From: Shinella zoogloeoides | GTDB taxonomy: Bacteria; Pseudomonadota; Alphaproteobacteria; Rhizobiales; Rhizobiaceae | Assembly: GCF_022682305.1 (NCBI RefSeq) | Contig: NZ_CP093528.1 | Coordinates: 1,191,501-1,255,500 of the forward strand | Reading direction: 5' to 3' | DNA: 64,000 nucleotides | Part shown: positions 26,243-35,892 of the stretch, piece by piece | Position numbering within the stretch: the first letter of the stretch is position 1 | Layout of the letters: each line of letters opens with the position of its first letter | Made by a program: the position numbers and the translations under genes | The notes under the pieces: generated by a model | Database searches by the model: none | What the model was told of the DNA's origin: nothing | The model's input: the letters and a program-made list of their open reading frames with translations, nothing else

Positions 26243-26707
26243 TCAGTAGCGGTCGCGCCGAACCATCACGGTGCCGAGCAGAAGATCGTGCAGCAGGCGA
26301 CCGCGGTCGGTGAAGAGGCCGACGAGCACGATGAAGGGCGTCAGCAGCGCGTTGCCGATCCAGAACAGCACGAGATGCACGATCGCCGTCAGGAAATCGA
26401 CCGGCCGGCCGTCCACGCGGGCAAGCGCGAGGCCCATCACGTTCATGCCGGCGCTCGCCTGGCTCGGCCCACCCATCGTCAGGCCGAAATAGAGCATGGC
26501 GACGATGGCGAAGAGCGCCGGATAGAGGAAGAAGCCGAGACCGAAGGTCAGGATGCCGAGGAAGAAGACCACGACGGCGGCCGGAATCCAGAGCAGCGCG
26601 ATGATCGCGTAGTCGATCAGGAACGCGAAGATCCGCCGTGACAGCACGCCGCGATAGGCCTGCCAGTCCGTCGTCGGAACCCGCGTTTCGTTGAAATCAG
26701 CGCTCAT
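26243..26707 (-). CDS. RDD-family membrane protein
   Basis: A protein of 154 residues from the ATG at 26707 with GGGAGA nine bases upstream. Three membrane helices, with the family residues R..D..D in place: RRIFAFLIDYAII, the second-helix region, and DRGRLLHDLLLGTVMV at the C-terminus. The RDD family is loosely linked to ion or small-molecule transport and no precise role is known. It precedes bpt on the same strand with a gap of about 100 bases. Confidence 0.88.
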   Translation of the reverse strand: MSADFNETRVPTTDWQAYRGVLSRRIFAFLIDYAIIALLWIPAAVVVFFLGILTFGLGFFLYPALFAIVAMLYFGLTMGGPSQASAGMNVMGLALARVDGRPVDFLTAIVHLVLFWIGNALLTPFIVLVGLFTDRGRLLHDLLLGTVMVRRDRY

Positions 26708-26869
26708 CTGCCTGTCTCCCGAATGGAACATGGAGTTCATATGGGGACGTCCCTGGGGGAAAACAACAGCTCCGGCCCACAGGCGCCCCCCGGGGCGTGG
26801 CGGTGATAGGATGGGCGAGGGGAGGCGTGAATCTCCCGACCTGCAAATTCGAAAGAAAGGGAGACAATC

Positions 26870-27388
26870 ATGCGACTGTCGGAAAACAATCCGTGGATCC
26901 TTGTGAGTGGCGATTTTCGCAGGAATGCGCCTTACTTCGTGCCCTTCGGCGTATTGGCGTCCATCCTTCAGATTGTCGCCTACCACTTCAACAGGGCGAA
27001 CTGGGGCGAAATCCTGCTGCTGGAACATGTCGCCTTCCATTCCACGGTCGTCTCGATCCTGTTCCTATGGACCGCAAGGCTGATTCTGGCGTGGCGCGGC
27101 AACGGGCGCGGAATGGCATGGCTACGGGATAGTGTGACCGATGTGGCGAATAGAGCCGTCGGTTTCGCTTCGGTGGCTGCTTCCGCTCTTTTCGGATTTG
27201 CGCTGGTTCCTGCGATCACCGGCGCGTTCTGGCATGCCGGCATGTTCATGCTTTGCAGCCTCTACTTCGCCAGCCTGGCCGAGGTTGCGGCAAACCCGTT
27301 GCCGGGAAAGGGGGAATCGAAAATCCACCCTATCGCGATGGGTGTGATCATCGGGATGCCGTTCGCCCTGTCGCGGACCGTATTCTAG
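26870..27388 (+). CDS. Hypothetical integral membrane protein, 172 residues
   Basis: Not recognised. Four predicted helices (about 22-38, 50-75, 95-115, 120-137, with a fifth weak one at 152-168) and short polar loops. The start at 26870 has a strong site GGGAGAC five bases upstream. It is convergent with hemB (12-base gap) and divergent from the RDD gene. GC is somewhat lower than its neighbours and codon use is less biased, which may mean it is a lineage-specific gene. Confidence 0.7.
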   Translation: MRLSENNPWILVSGDFRRNAPYFVPFGVLASILQIVAYHFNRANWGEILLLEHVAFHSTVVSILFLWTARLILAWRGNGRGMAWLRDSVTDVANRAVGFASVAASALFGFALVPAITGAFWHAGMFMLCSLYFASLAEVAANPLPGKGESKIHPIAMGVIIGMPFALSRTVF

Positions 27389-27400
27389 CCTCGGGGGCGT

Positions 27401-28405
27401 TCAGCCCCTGCGGGCCAGATGCCGCGCCACGTCCATCGCGAAATAGGTGAGGATGCCGTCGCAGCCGGCGCGCTTGAAGGCCAGCAGGGTTTCCAGCATC
27501 ACGCGCTCGCCGTCGATCCAGCCGTTCATCGCGGCGGCCTTGATCTGGCTGTATTCGCCCGAGACCTGGTAGGCGAAGACCGGCAGGCCGAAGGCTTCCT
27601 TCATGCGCCAACAGATGTCGAGATAGGGAAGGCCGGGCTTGACCATCAGCATGTCCGCGCCTTCCTCGACGTCGAGCGCGGCGTCGCGCATCGCCTCGGT
27701 GCCGTTGGCCGGGTCGATGTAATAGGTCTTCTTGTCGCCCTTCAGCAGGCCGCCGGTGCCGATGGCGTCGCGATAGGGACCGTAGAAGGCGGAGGCAAAC
27801 TTGGTGGCATAGGACATGATGCCGACATTCTGGTGTCCGCTCGCATCGAGCGCGCGGCGGATCGCGCCGATACGCCCGTCCATCATCTCGGACGGCGCGA
27901 TGATGTCGGAGCCGGCATCGGCCTGGATGACGGCGGCCCGCGCCACCAGTTCCACCGTCTCGTCGTTGGCGATGACCTCGCCGCGCAGAACGCCGTCATG
28001 GCCGTGGCTGGTGAAGGGATCGAGCGCGACGTCGGTGATGACGCCGATATTCGGCACGGCCTTCTTGATGGCGCGCGTCGCCGCGTTGATGAGGTTGTCG
28101 CTTTCCAGGCTGTTCGAGCCGGTCTCGTCGCGCAGGTGCATCTCGACATTGGGGAAGGTGGCGATGGCCGGGATGCCGAGATCGGCCGCTTCCTTCGCCG
28201 CTTCGACGAGCTTGTCCACGCTCATGCGGTTGACGCCGGGCATGGCGGCGACCGGATCGACGATATTGGTGCCGGGCACGACGAAGACCGGCCAGATGAG
28301 ATCGTCGACCGTCAGGCGGTTTTCCTGCACGAGCCGGCGGGTCCAGTCGGCCTTGCGGTTGCGCCGCATGCGTCGGCCGCCGGTGATCTCGTCAACGATG
28401 TTCAT
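27401..28405 (-). CDS. hemB: Delta-aminolevulinic acid dehydratase (porphobilinogen synthase)
   Basis: A protein of 334 residues from the ATG at 28405 with GAGGAA upstream. Both Schiff-base lysines are present: K202 in SYATKFASAF and K256 in MLMVKPGLP. The metal-site segment at 125-137 is DVALDPFTSHGHD, Asp in place of the Zn-binding cysteines, so this is the Mg/K-dependent, zinc-independent class known from Bradyrhizobium and Pseudomonas. It condenses two ALA to porphobilinogen for haem and cobalamin. Confidence 0.97.
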   Translation of the reverse strand: MNIVDEITGGRRMRRNRKADWTRRLVQENRLTVDDLIWPVFVVPGTNIVDPVAAMPGVNRMSVDKLVEAAKEAADLGIPAIATFPNVEMHLRDETGSNSLESDNLINAATRAIKKAVPNIGVITDVALDPFTSHGHDGVLRGEVIANDETVELVARAAVIQADAGSDIIAPSEMMDGRIGAIRRALDASGHQNVGIMSYATKFASAFYGPYRDAIGTGGLLKGDKKTYYIDPANGTEAMRDAALDVEEGADMLMVKPGLPYLDICWRMKEAFGLPVFAYQVSGEYSQIKAAAMNGWIDGERVMLETLLAFKRAGCDGILTYFAMDVARHLARRG

Positions 28406-28560
28406 GATGCCGTTTCCTCGCTTGGATGCGTTTTCCGCCTCCATATCACGCCGGCCGGGCCAATCAAATCGCGTGGCGGAGGCCACGCTGCGGCATATGG
28501 CCGTGCATGACATGGCGTTGCGGGCTTTATGCCGGCCGGCCTTGCCCTTACTGTCCGCGG

Positions 28561-28998
28561 ATGGTTGCTGATTCTGCCAAAGGCCCGAGGCCAAGCCTGA
28601 CCGAAACGCTGTTCATGCTGTTCCTGCGGCTGGTGGCGGTCGCCGCGCTTTGGTTCGCCGTGCAATACTGGGCGATGCTGACCGGCCTTTCCATCGAGGG
28701 CAAGGGGCGCTTCGACCTGCTGCCGCCGGCCTGGAAGGCAGCCGCCACGGCGCTTGCCGTGCTCTTTCCCGTCGCGGCGGTGGGACTATGGCTTCTGGTG
28801 TCCTGGGGACGGGTGATCTGGCTTATCGCGGCGGCGACCGAGATCGCCATGCACGAGCTCTATCCGTCCATTTTCGGCATCAACCGGTTGCTGGTCCTGA
28901 TGCACCTTGCCGTCGCCGCGCTCTTCGTTCTTTTCCGCCTCGCGCTCTTCATCCAGCGCCGCCGGCAGGCGCGAGCGGTAAGAACTGATTCACCGTGA
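28561..28998 (+). CDS. DUF6163-type membrane protein
   Basis: A protein of 145 residues with four hydrophobic helices and a basic C-terminus (RRRQARAVR). The ATG at 28561 gives MVADSAKGPRPSLTET; an in-frame extension to 28426 runs through the hemB promoter region and is unlikely. The gene lies between hemB (divergent) and ldtR (same strand, 130 bases further). This position next to ldtR is conserved in Rhizobiales as I recall and suggests an envelope role, but no activity is known. Confidence 0.78.
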   Translation: MVADSAKGPRPSLTETLFMLFLRLVAVAALWFAVQYWAMLTGLSIEGKGRFDLLPPAWKAAATALAVLFPVAAVGLWLLVSWGRVIWLIAAATEIAMHELYPSIFGINRLLVLMHLAVAALFVLFRLALFIQRRRQARAVRTDSP

Positions 28999-29128
28999 GA
29001 CAGGGTCGCCTTCCGGTAAGGCGCTGTTAAGGCTGCGGTTTAAGTAGAATTTTAGATGCATTCGTTAGGTTCTCACTCAAGGCGGGAAAACAAACCACAC
29101 CGCCAAACAAAACAGTGAGGCAGTAACA

Positions 29129-29641
29129 ATGAACACCAAGATCAAGCAGCAGCAGGTTCCCGCCGTCGATCCGCAGGAAGACGCGATCCGTAACCTCTAT
29201 CTCGAATCCCTTCACCTCGTCGAACGCCTTCACCGCCGCCTGCTCGACGTCATCAAGGACGAGTTCGACCGCGCCGGCCGCTCCGACGTCAACGCCGTCC
29301 AGGCGCTTCTCCTCTTCAACATCGGCAACTCGGAACTGACCGCCGGTGAGCTTCGTTCGCGTGGCTACTATCTCGGCTCGAACGTCTCCTACAACGTCAA
29401 GAAGCTGGTCGACCTCGGCTTCATCAACCACCAGCGCTCGCGCATCGACCGCCGTTCCGTCCGCATCAGCCTGACGGAAAGCGGCCAGGAGATCGCCGAG
29501 ACCGTCGCCGGGCTCTATGAGCGCCATATCGGCTCGATCCAGAAGGTCGGCGGCATCGGCGAAGGTGAGTTCAACCAGATGAACAAGCTCCTGCAGCGCC
29601 TCGACCGCTTCTGGAACGACTCGATCCTCTATCGCCTCTAA
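29129..29641 (+). CDS. ldtR: MarR-family transcriptional regulator LdtR
   Basis: A protein of 170 residues. A winged helix-turn-helix lies around 55-115 (VQALLLFNIGNSELTAGELRSRGYYLGSNVSYNVKKL), with wing residues HQRSRIDRRSVRISLT. LdtR is the rhizobial/Liberibacter regulator that activates the L,D-transpeptidase gene ldtP, which lies immediately downstream here (gap 270 bases with a terminator), and responds to small molecules in osmotic stress. The long open leader with two potential A/T-rich elements at 29027-29050 may hold its own promoter. Confidence 0.92.
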   Translation: MNTKIKQQQVPAVDPQEDAIRNLYLESLHLVERLHRRLLDVIKDEFDRAGRSDVNAVQALLLFNIGNSELTAGELRSRGYYLGSNVSYNVKKLVDLGFINHQRSRIDRRSVRISLTESGQEIAETVAGLYERHIGSIQKVGGIGEGEFNQMNKLLQRLDRFWNDSILYRL

Positions 29642-29667
29642 TCCGGGCGCCGTTTCCGACCTCCTCC

Positions 29668-29703
29668 GAAAGCCGGCCGCGTTCCCTGCGCGTCCGGCTT
29701 TTC
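29668..29703 (+). terminator. Intrinsic terminator of ldtR
   Basis: GAAAGCCGG, an inner CGCG...CGCG pair, and CCGGCTTTTC: a stem with a short T-run that ends 62 bases after the ldtR stop. Confidence 0.65.
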
Positions 29704-29911
29704 ACGTTTTCGTGCAGGGCGCTCGCCATGCCCGAAGGCCCCCGAGACACGAATTGGCCATATTGCTGTGACACCCGGACGATGGGCTTAAGTATGCGCG
29801 GGCGGCAGGGCCGGTTTGCGTTTGTTAACCCTGTTCGTGATAGCTGCATCGGGTATGGACCTTGGGTCTCGTGCCCAGGCGCACCCGCCGCTTTGAACGG
29901 CGTTTCAGGAG

Positions 29912-31246
29912 ATGGTAGGATTGATGTCTCGCAAAACCGGATTTGATGTGTTCTCGCGCCGCGCATTCCTGCGTTCCGCCGCAACCCTCGGCGCTGCCGC
30001 CGTTGCCGGCCCGACGCTCGCCCAGACGGCGATGGACGACGTTCTCAACGCGCCGCGCCGCGGCAACTGGGACGACCAGTTCGACGCCAAGGCGTCGCGC
30101 AGTGCGGACGCCGTCACCTCGAACAATCCGATTCTCGGCTCCGGCGCCGTCTCGAACATCCAGCAGGCAATCTCCGATTACCAGCAGATCGTCTCCGCCG
30201 GCGGCTGGCCGAACGTCTCCTCGTCGCAGAAGCTGCAGCTCGGCGTGGCCGATCCCGGCGTGCAGTCGTTGCGCCAGCGCCTGATGATTTCCGGCGACCT
30301 GCAGCGTGAAGCCGGCATCTCCAACGCCTTCGATTCCTACGTCGACGGCGCTGTGAAGCGCTTCCAGGCCCGTCACGGCCTGCCGCAGGACGGCGTGATC
30401 GGCGAATACACGCAGAAGGCCATGAACGTGCCGGCCACGACGCGCCTCAACCAGCTCAACACGAACCTCGTGCGCCTGCAGGCCATGTCGGGCGATCTCG
30501 GCCAGCGCTACGTGATGGTCAACATCCCGGCCGCCTATATCGAGGCGGTGGAGAATGGCCGCGTGGCATCGCGCCACGTCGCCGTTGTCGGTCGCCTGAG
30601 CCGTCCGACGCACATCCTCAATTCCAAGATCTACGACGTCACGCTCAATCCTTACTGGACCGCGCCGCGTTCGATCGTCGAAAAGGACATCGTGCCGCTG
30701 ATGCGCACGGATCCGACCTATCTGAAGCGCAACAACATTCGCCTGATCGACGGCAAGGGCCAGGAAGTGGCGCCGGAAACGATCGACTGGAACGCCGAGA
30801 AGGCGCCGAACCTGATGTTCCGCCAGGACCCGGGCAAGATCAACGCCATGTCCTCGACGAAGATCAACTTCCACAACCCGAACAACGAATACATGCACGA
30901 CACGCCCCAGCAGGGCCTGTTCAACAAGCTGATGCGTTTCGAATCGTCCGGCTGCGTGCGCGTGCAGAACGTGCGCGACCTGATCACCTGGCTGCTGCGC
31001 GACACGCCCGGCTGGTCGCGTCAGGACATCGAGAGGGTCATCGACACCCGCGTCAACACGCCGATCAGGCTGGCTGTCGAGGTCCCGGTCTATTTCGTCT
31101 ACATTTCGGCCTGGTCGGCGCGCGACCGCGTCGTGCAGTTCCGCGACGACATCTACCAGATGGACGGCGCCACGGAACTCGCGCTCCAGACCGGCTACAA
31201 CCAGGAAGGCGGCCAGACCGTCGACAGCGACCTGCTGCCGCAATAA
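29912..31246 (+). CDS. ldtP: L,D-transpeptidase with peptidoglycan-binding domain (LdtP)
   Basis: A protein of 444 residues. Its N-terminus has a twin-arginine-like signal (SRRAFLRSAATLGAAAVAG, cut near AQT). A peptidoglycan-binding helix bundle lies around 112-172 (VDGAVKRFQARHGLPQDGVIG). The YkuD catalytic domain has H329 and the nucleophile C348 in SSGCVRV. The size fits the YcbB-like class. It makes 3-3 crosslinks or attaches proteins to peptidoglycan. Two starts are possible, 29912 and 29924; neither has an ideal ribosome site, and 29924 (MSRKTGF) matches relatives better. LdtR is encoded just upstream. Confidence 0.93.
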   Translation: MVGLMSRKTGFDVFSRRAFLRSAATLGAAAVAGPTLAQTAMDDVLNAPRRGNWDDQFDAKASRSADAVTSNNPILGSGAVSNIQQAISDYQQIVSAGGWPNVSSSQKLQLGVADPGVQSLRQRLMISGDLQREAGISNAFDSYVDGAVKRFQARHGLPQDGVIGEYTQKAMNVPATTRLNQLNTNLVRLQAMSGDLGQRYVMVNIPAAYIEAVENGRVASRHVAVVGRLSRPTHILNSKIYDVTLNPYWTAPRSIVEKDIVPLMRTDPTYLKRNNIRLIDGKGQEVAPETIDWNAEKAPNLMFRQDPGKINAMSSTKINFHNPNNEYMHDTPQQGLFNKLMRFESSGCVRVQNVRDLITWLLRDTPGWSRQDIERVIDTRVNTPIRLAVEVPVYFVYISAWSARDRVVQFRDDIYQMDGATELALQTGYNQEGGQTVDSDLLPQ

Positions 31247-31264
31247 GGCGATTTGCCCGATGTG

Positions 31265-31301
31265 AAAGGCCGCTCCTTCTCCAGAAGGGGCGGCTTTTTT
31301 T
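31265..31301 (+). terminator. Intrinsic terminator of ldtP
   Basis: GCCGCTCCTTCT-CC-AGAAGGGGCGGC followed by seven T; one G-T pair in the stem. Confidence 0.93.
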
Positions 31302-31331
31302 GATTCCGACGCAGATGTGATGGGCAGTCGC

Positions 31332-31360
31332 TTGAAGGTGTGTCCTCTATGGGGTACATA
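31332..31360 (+). promoter_or_regulatory. Candidate promoter of the toxin-antitoxin operon
   Basis: TTGAAG (31332-31337), 17 bases, TACATA (31355-31360). Transcription would begin at about 31367, which is the A of the toxin start ATG, so the messenger may be leaderless. The spacer contains the partial inverted repeat TGTCC...GGGTACA, where an autorepressor could bind. Confidence 0.45.
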
Positions 31361-31366
31361 TTTTCA

Positions 31367-31663
31367 ATGTTCACGCTGGTTGCGAGCAGCAAGTTCGAAA
31401 AATGGTTCGGTGGCCTGCGGGACTATCGAGCCAGCGCTCGCATTCGCCAGCGGCTCGCGCGGCTGGAGCAGGGACATTTCGGAGATGCCAAGTCCGTTGG
31501 TGAGGGCGTCAGCGAGCTTCGTGTCGATTACGGCCCGGGCTATCGCGTTTACTTCATGCGTAGCGGGTCTGTCGTCGTCGTTCTCCTGTGCGGCGGGCAT
31601 AAGGGAAGCCAGGCCCGGGATATCGAGGAAGCGAGGCGCATCGCGCGGGAATGGAAGGAATGA
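31367..31663 (+). CDS. RelE/ParE-superfamily toxin (HigB-like addiction module killer)
   Basis: A protein of 98 residues. The family segments are FEKWFGGLRDYRASARIRQRL, ELRVDYGPGYRVYFM and VVVLLCGGHKGSQARDIEEA (given by their parts), the hallmark of the addiction-module killer group COG3657. These act as ribosome-dependent mRNA interferases or gyrase poisons. Start choice: ATG 31367 matches relatives (MF.. then F-x-x-W); ATG 31349 and GTG 31340 lie upstream in frame, and the former has an AAGG about ten bases before it. The antitoxin gene follows at once. Confidence 0.85.
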   Translation: MFTLVASSKFEKWFGGLRDYRASARIRQRLARLEQGHFGDAKSVGEGVSELRVDYGPGYRVYFMRSGSVVVVLLCGGHKGSQARDIEEARRIAREWKE

Positions 31664-31665
31664 CA

Positions 31666-31974
31666 ATGGAAGAGAAGATCACATTCAGGCCCTTCGATCT
31701 GGCGCACAGTCTCGACAGCGAGGAGGAGATCGTCGAATTCCTCAGGGTGGCGTTCTTGCAAGGCGATGCGGCGCATATCGCCCATTGCCTGGGCATCGTC
31801 GCGCGGGCGCGGAACATGGCGCAGCTCGCCCGCGATGTGGGCATGAGCCGCCCGGCGCTCTACAAGGCTCTGAGCGGCGAAGGAAACCCGGAATTCGCCA
31901 CCGTCATGAAGATCATGCATGCGCTGGGCATCGGCCTTGCGCCGGTGTCGAGGAAGAACGACGAGGCCGCTTAG
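31666..31974 (+). CDS. Addiction-module antidote protein, HTH type
   Basis: A protein of 102 residues. An N-terminal region (FRPFDLAHSLDSEEEIVEFL) typical of the COG3636 antidote precedes a helix-turn-helix (ARNMAQLARDVGMSRPALYKALSGEGNPEFATVMKIM by its parts, about 47-80). Starts at 31651, 31660 and 31666 are possible; GGAAGGA at 31653-31659 is best placed for 31666. The start region overlaps or touches the toxin stop (31661-31663), so translation is coupled. Toxin-first order is as in higBA. The antitoxin should repress the operon and neutralise the toxin. Confidence 0.87.
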   Translation: MEEKITFRPFDLAHSLDSEEEIVEFLRVAFLQGDAAHIAHCLGIVARARNMAQLARDVGMSRPALYKALSGEGNPEFATVMKIMHALGIGLAPVSRKNDEAA

Positions 31975-32113
31975 ACCTTCCTTGCGAGTGAAGGGCGCAT
32001 GTCGTTTTTATTTCACAAGGCGCGTGGAAATGGCGCAAACCGTGGAGCGGATATTGCCCTTGCCATGCGAGGACGATAAACACCGTGCCACCCACCCTTA
32101 AGGAGCCTCGAGG

Positions 32114-33412
<1,299 letters not shown>

Positions 33413-33420
33413 GGACAGCA

Positions 33421-33475
33421 GGTTCAGGAAAAGTGTCGCGCGGTTTTCCGTCCGGAGCTGCGTAGAAACAGGAGA
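33421..33475. repeat. Short rhizobial-type intergenic palindromic repeat, copy 2
   Basis: GGTTCAGGAAAAGTGTC, then GCGGTTTTCCGTCCGGA and a GCTGCGTAGAAAC tail. It shares the AAAAGTG...GCGGTTTT core with 729-777. It fills the glyA-nrdR gap and ends at the nrdR ribosome site (AGGAGAG). The dyad GGAAAA...TTTTCC may form a hairpin in the glyA-nrdR message. Confidence 0.55.
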
Positions 33476-33479
33476 GTTC

Positions 33480-33959
33480 ATGCGCTGCCCCTATTGCAGT
33501 TCGGAAGATTCGCAGGTGAAGGATTCCCGTCCCGCAGAGGACGGGGCCGCCATTCGCCGCCGGCGCATCTGCCCGGATTGCGGCGGTCGTTTCACGACCT
33601 TCGAACGGGTGCAGCTCCGTGAGTTGATGGTCGTCAAGAAGACGGGCCGCAAGGCCCCCTTCGACCGCGACAAGCTCCTGAAATCCTTCGAGATCGCGCT
33701 TCGCAAGCGGCCCGTCGACCGGGACCGGATCGAACGCGCGGTCTCAGGGATCGTCCGACGGCTGGAAAGCTCCGGCGAGACGGAAATCGCTTCCGAGGAG
33801 ATCGGCCTTCAGGTGCTTGAGGCGCTGAAGGCGCTCGATGATGTGGGCTTCGTGCGTTACGCCTCGGTCTATCGCGACTTCTCCCATGTCGACGACTTCG
33901 AGAAGATTCTTGCCGAAGTCGCTGCCAAGATCGCCCGGGACCCGGGCGCCGACGGCTAG
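33480..33959 (+). CDS. nrdR: Transcriptional repressor NrdR
   Basis: A protein of 159 residues, the standard length. The N-terminal zinc ribbon has CPYC (residues 3-6) and CPDC (31-34). The ATP-cone begins at about residue 46 ([24 protein letters not shown]). It represses ribonucleotide reductase genes according to dATP/ATP status. A strong AGGAGAG lies just before the ATG. The ribD start codon follows its stop without a gap. Confidence 0.98.
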   Translation: MRCPYCSSEDSQVKDSRPAEDGAAIRRRRICPDCGGRFTTFERVQLRELMVVKKTGRKAPFDRDKLLKSFEIALRKRPVDRDRIERAVSGIVRRLESSGETEIASEEIGLQVLEALKALDDVGFVRYASVYRDFSHVDDFEKILAEVAAKIARDPGADG

Positions 33960-35057
33960 ATGTCTTCCCGCGCGGAAGACGAGCGTTTCATGGCGGCGGC
34001 GATCCGCCTCTGCCGCCGCAACCTTGGCCTGACATCCACCAATCCCTCCGTCGCCTGCCTGATCGTCAAGGAGGGCGTGATCGCCGGCTCGGCCGTGACC
34101 GCGCCCGGCGGCCGGCCGCACGCGGAAACGCAGGCGCTTGCCGCAGCCGGCGAAGCTGCCCGTGGCGCGACGGCCTATGTCACGCTCGAACCCTGTTCCC
34201 ACCATGGCAGAACGCCGCCTTGCTCCGAGGCGCTGATCGCCGCCGGCGTCGCGCGTGTCGTCGTGTCGGTGACGGACCCGGATGAGCGCGTGGCGGGCAG
34301 GGGGCTTGCGATGCTGCGGGATGCGGGCATCGCGGTGGAGACCGGCATTCTGGAGGACGCGGGCCGGGAGGCGCTTGCGGCCTACCTCGCTAGACAGACG
34401 AAGAGACAGCCCTATGTGACTCTGAAACTTGCCGTTTCCGCCGATGGCATGCTCGGCCGGTTGGGTGAGGGGCAGGTGGCGATTACCGGGCCGGTCTCGC
34501 GCGGACAGGTGCATGTGTTGCGTGCCGAGACGGACGCGATCCTCGTCGGCATCGGCACGGCGCTCGCCGACGACCCGGAACTGACCTGCCGCCTGCCGGG
34601 CCTGGAAGCCCGCTCGCCGGTGCGCATCGTGCTCGATCCACGGCTGGAGCTGCCGGTGGGGTCGAAGCTGGCACGGACGGCGCAAAGCGTCCCTGTCATC
34701 GCGGTCGCGGAAAAGGACGGCAAGGGCGATCCTGCCTTCCTCGCCCGCCAGTCTGCGCTGGAGGCGCTCGGCGTCGAGGTGCTGATCTGCGATCCGCGCA
34801 AGCTGGATGCATTGCTCACGGCGCTTGCCACGCGCGGCATCTCCTCGCTGCTGGTGGAGGGCGGCGCGCGAACGGCGCAGTCCTTCCTCGATGCCGGCCT
34901 CGTCGACCGCGTTCTCCTGTTTTCGGGTGCGGTCGCCATTGGTAAGGACGGGGTCGCATCCCCATGTATGTCCGGGCGGATGCCGCCCGGATTTGCGCTG
35001 CGCCATGCGGCCCGCTATGGCGCGGATATCCTGCAGGAATACGAAAGAGACGATTGA
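33960..35057 (+). CDS. ribD: Bifunctional riboflavin deaminase/reductase RibD
   Basis: A protein of 365 residues. The N-terminal deaminase has zinc ligands in HAETQAL and EPCSHHGRTPPC; the C-terminal reductase begins about residue 150 (YVTLKLAVSADGML) and has the NADPH motif LLVEGGARTAQSFL. It performs the second and third steps of riboflavin synthesis. The start is adjacent to the nrdR stop, and the stop overlaps the ribE ATG by one base (TGATG), so the three are co-translated. There is no FMN riboswitch upstream. Confidence 0.97.
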   Translation: MSSRAEDERFMAAAIRLCRRNLGLTSTNPSVACLIVKEGVIAGSAVTAPGGRPHAETQALAAAGEAARGATAYVTLEPCSHHGRTPPCSEALIAAGVARVVVSVTDPDERVAGRGLAMLRDAGIAVETGILEDAGREALAAYLARQTKRQPYVTLKLAVSADGMLGRLGEGQVAITGPVSRGQVHVLRAETDAILVGIGTALADDPELTCRLPGLEARSPVRIVLDPRLELPVGSKLARTAQSVPVIAVAEKDGKGDPAFLARQSALEALGVEVLICDPRKLDALLTALATRGISSLLVEGGARTAQSFLDAGLVDRVLLFSGAVAIGKDGVASPCMSGRMPPGFALRHAARYGADILQEYERDD

Positions 35058-35674
35058 TGTTTACCGGCATTGTCACGGATATCGGAACGGTCGAGAAGAT
35101 CGAGCCTATGAATGAAGGGGTTCGTCTGCGCGTGCGCACGAACTACGATCCCGCCACCATCGACATGGGGGCTTCCATCGCCCATTCCGGCACCTGCCTC
35201 ACGGTGACCGCGCTGCCGGAAGAGGGCGCCAACGCCCGCTGGTTCGAGGTCGAGGCTTGGGAGGAGGCGCTGCGGTTGACCACGATCGGCTCCTGGACGG
35301 CGGGCACGCGCATCAATCTGGAGCGTTCGCTGAAGATCGGTGACGAGCTCGGCGGCCATATCGTTTCCGGCCATGTCGACGGCAAGGCTGAAATTCTCTC
35401 CGTCGAGGCGGAAGGCGACGCCACGCGCTTCCGCATCCGCGCGCCGGAAGGGCTGGAGCGGTTCGTCGCTCCGAAAGGCTCCGTCGCGCTCGACGGCACC
35501 TCGCTGACCGTCAATGCGGTGGACGGCGCGGTCTTCGACGTGCTCCTCATCCGCCACACGCTGGAGGTCACGACCTGGGGCGAGCGCAAGGCCGGCGACT
35601 TCGTCAATTTCGAAGTAGACACCATGGCCCGCTACGCCGCTCGGCTGGCGGAGTTTCCCGCGCCCAAGACCTGA
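35057..35674 (+). CDS. ribE: Riboflavin synthase alpha chain
   Basis: A protein of 205 residues from MFTGIVTDIG at 35057. It has two lumazine-binding repeats, the first with MFTGIV and GTCLTVT, the second starting near residue 98 (GGHIVSGHVDGKAEI, GTSLTVNAV). It dismutates 6,7-dimethyl-8-ribityllumazine to riboflavin. It overlaps ribD by one base. Downstream is a 218-bp gap and a GGDEF gene before ribH. Confidence 0.97.
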   Translation: MFTGIVTDIGTVEKIEPMNEGVRLRVRTNYDPATIDMGASIAHSGTCLTVTALPEEGANARWFEVEAWEEALRLTTIGSWTAGTRINLERSLKIGDELGGHIVSGHVDGKAEILSVEAEGDATRFRIRAPEGLERFVAPKGSVALDGTSLTVNAVDGAVFDVLLIRHTLEVTTWGERKAGDFVNFEVDTMARYAARLAEFPAPKT

Positions 35675-35769
35675 CGGGACGCTGCGCGCATCCTTGTCTC
35701 TGCCTCCAATTCCGAGAGGCGGCGGCTTCGCTCGAAGGGGCAAATGAAGCGCGATGGCGTGACATAAGC

Positions 35770-35834
35770 GTAACAGGGCGGGCTGCGTTACGTAACGGTA
35801 CAACAAGATGTAGCATCGCTGCGCGTCAGGTAAC
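35770..35834. promoter_or_regulatory. Cluster of GTAAC boxes upstream of the GGDEF gene
   Basis: GTAAC occurs at 35770, 35792 and 35830, and its complement at 35787; the middle pair forms the palindrome GTTACGTAAC (35787-35796). All lie 60-125 bases before the GGDEF start at 35893. A repeated pentamer with a palindrome suggests regulator binding; the regulator is unknown. Confidence 0.3.
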
Positions 35835-35892
35835 GATATCGATACTTCTCCGCTTCTAGGGTGCCGTATCGGACCCCGGAGACCGCGCAAGC

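Noticed and set aside
29027..29042. CtrA-like site upstream of ldtR
   Set aside because: The TTAA boxes are eight bases apart, not seven, and flanking bases do not match; too weak to report.
31975..32113. Glycine riboswitch before glyA
   Set aside because: No tandem aptamer pattern; the gap is only 139 bases and without the conserved core.
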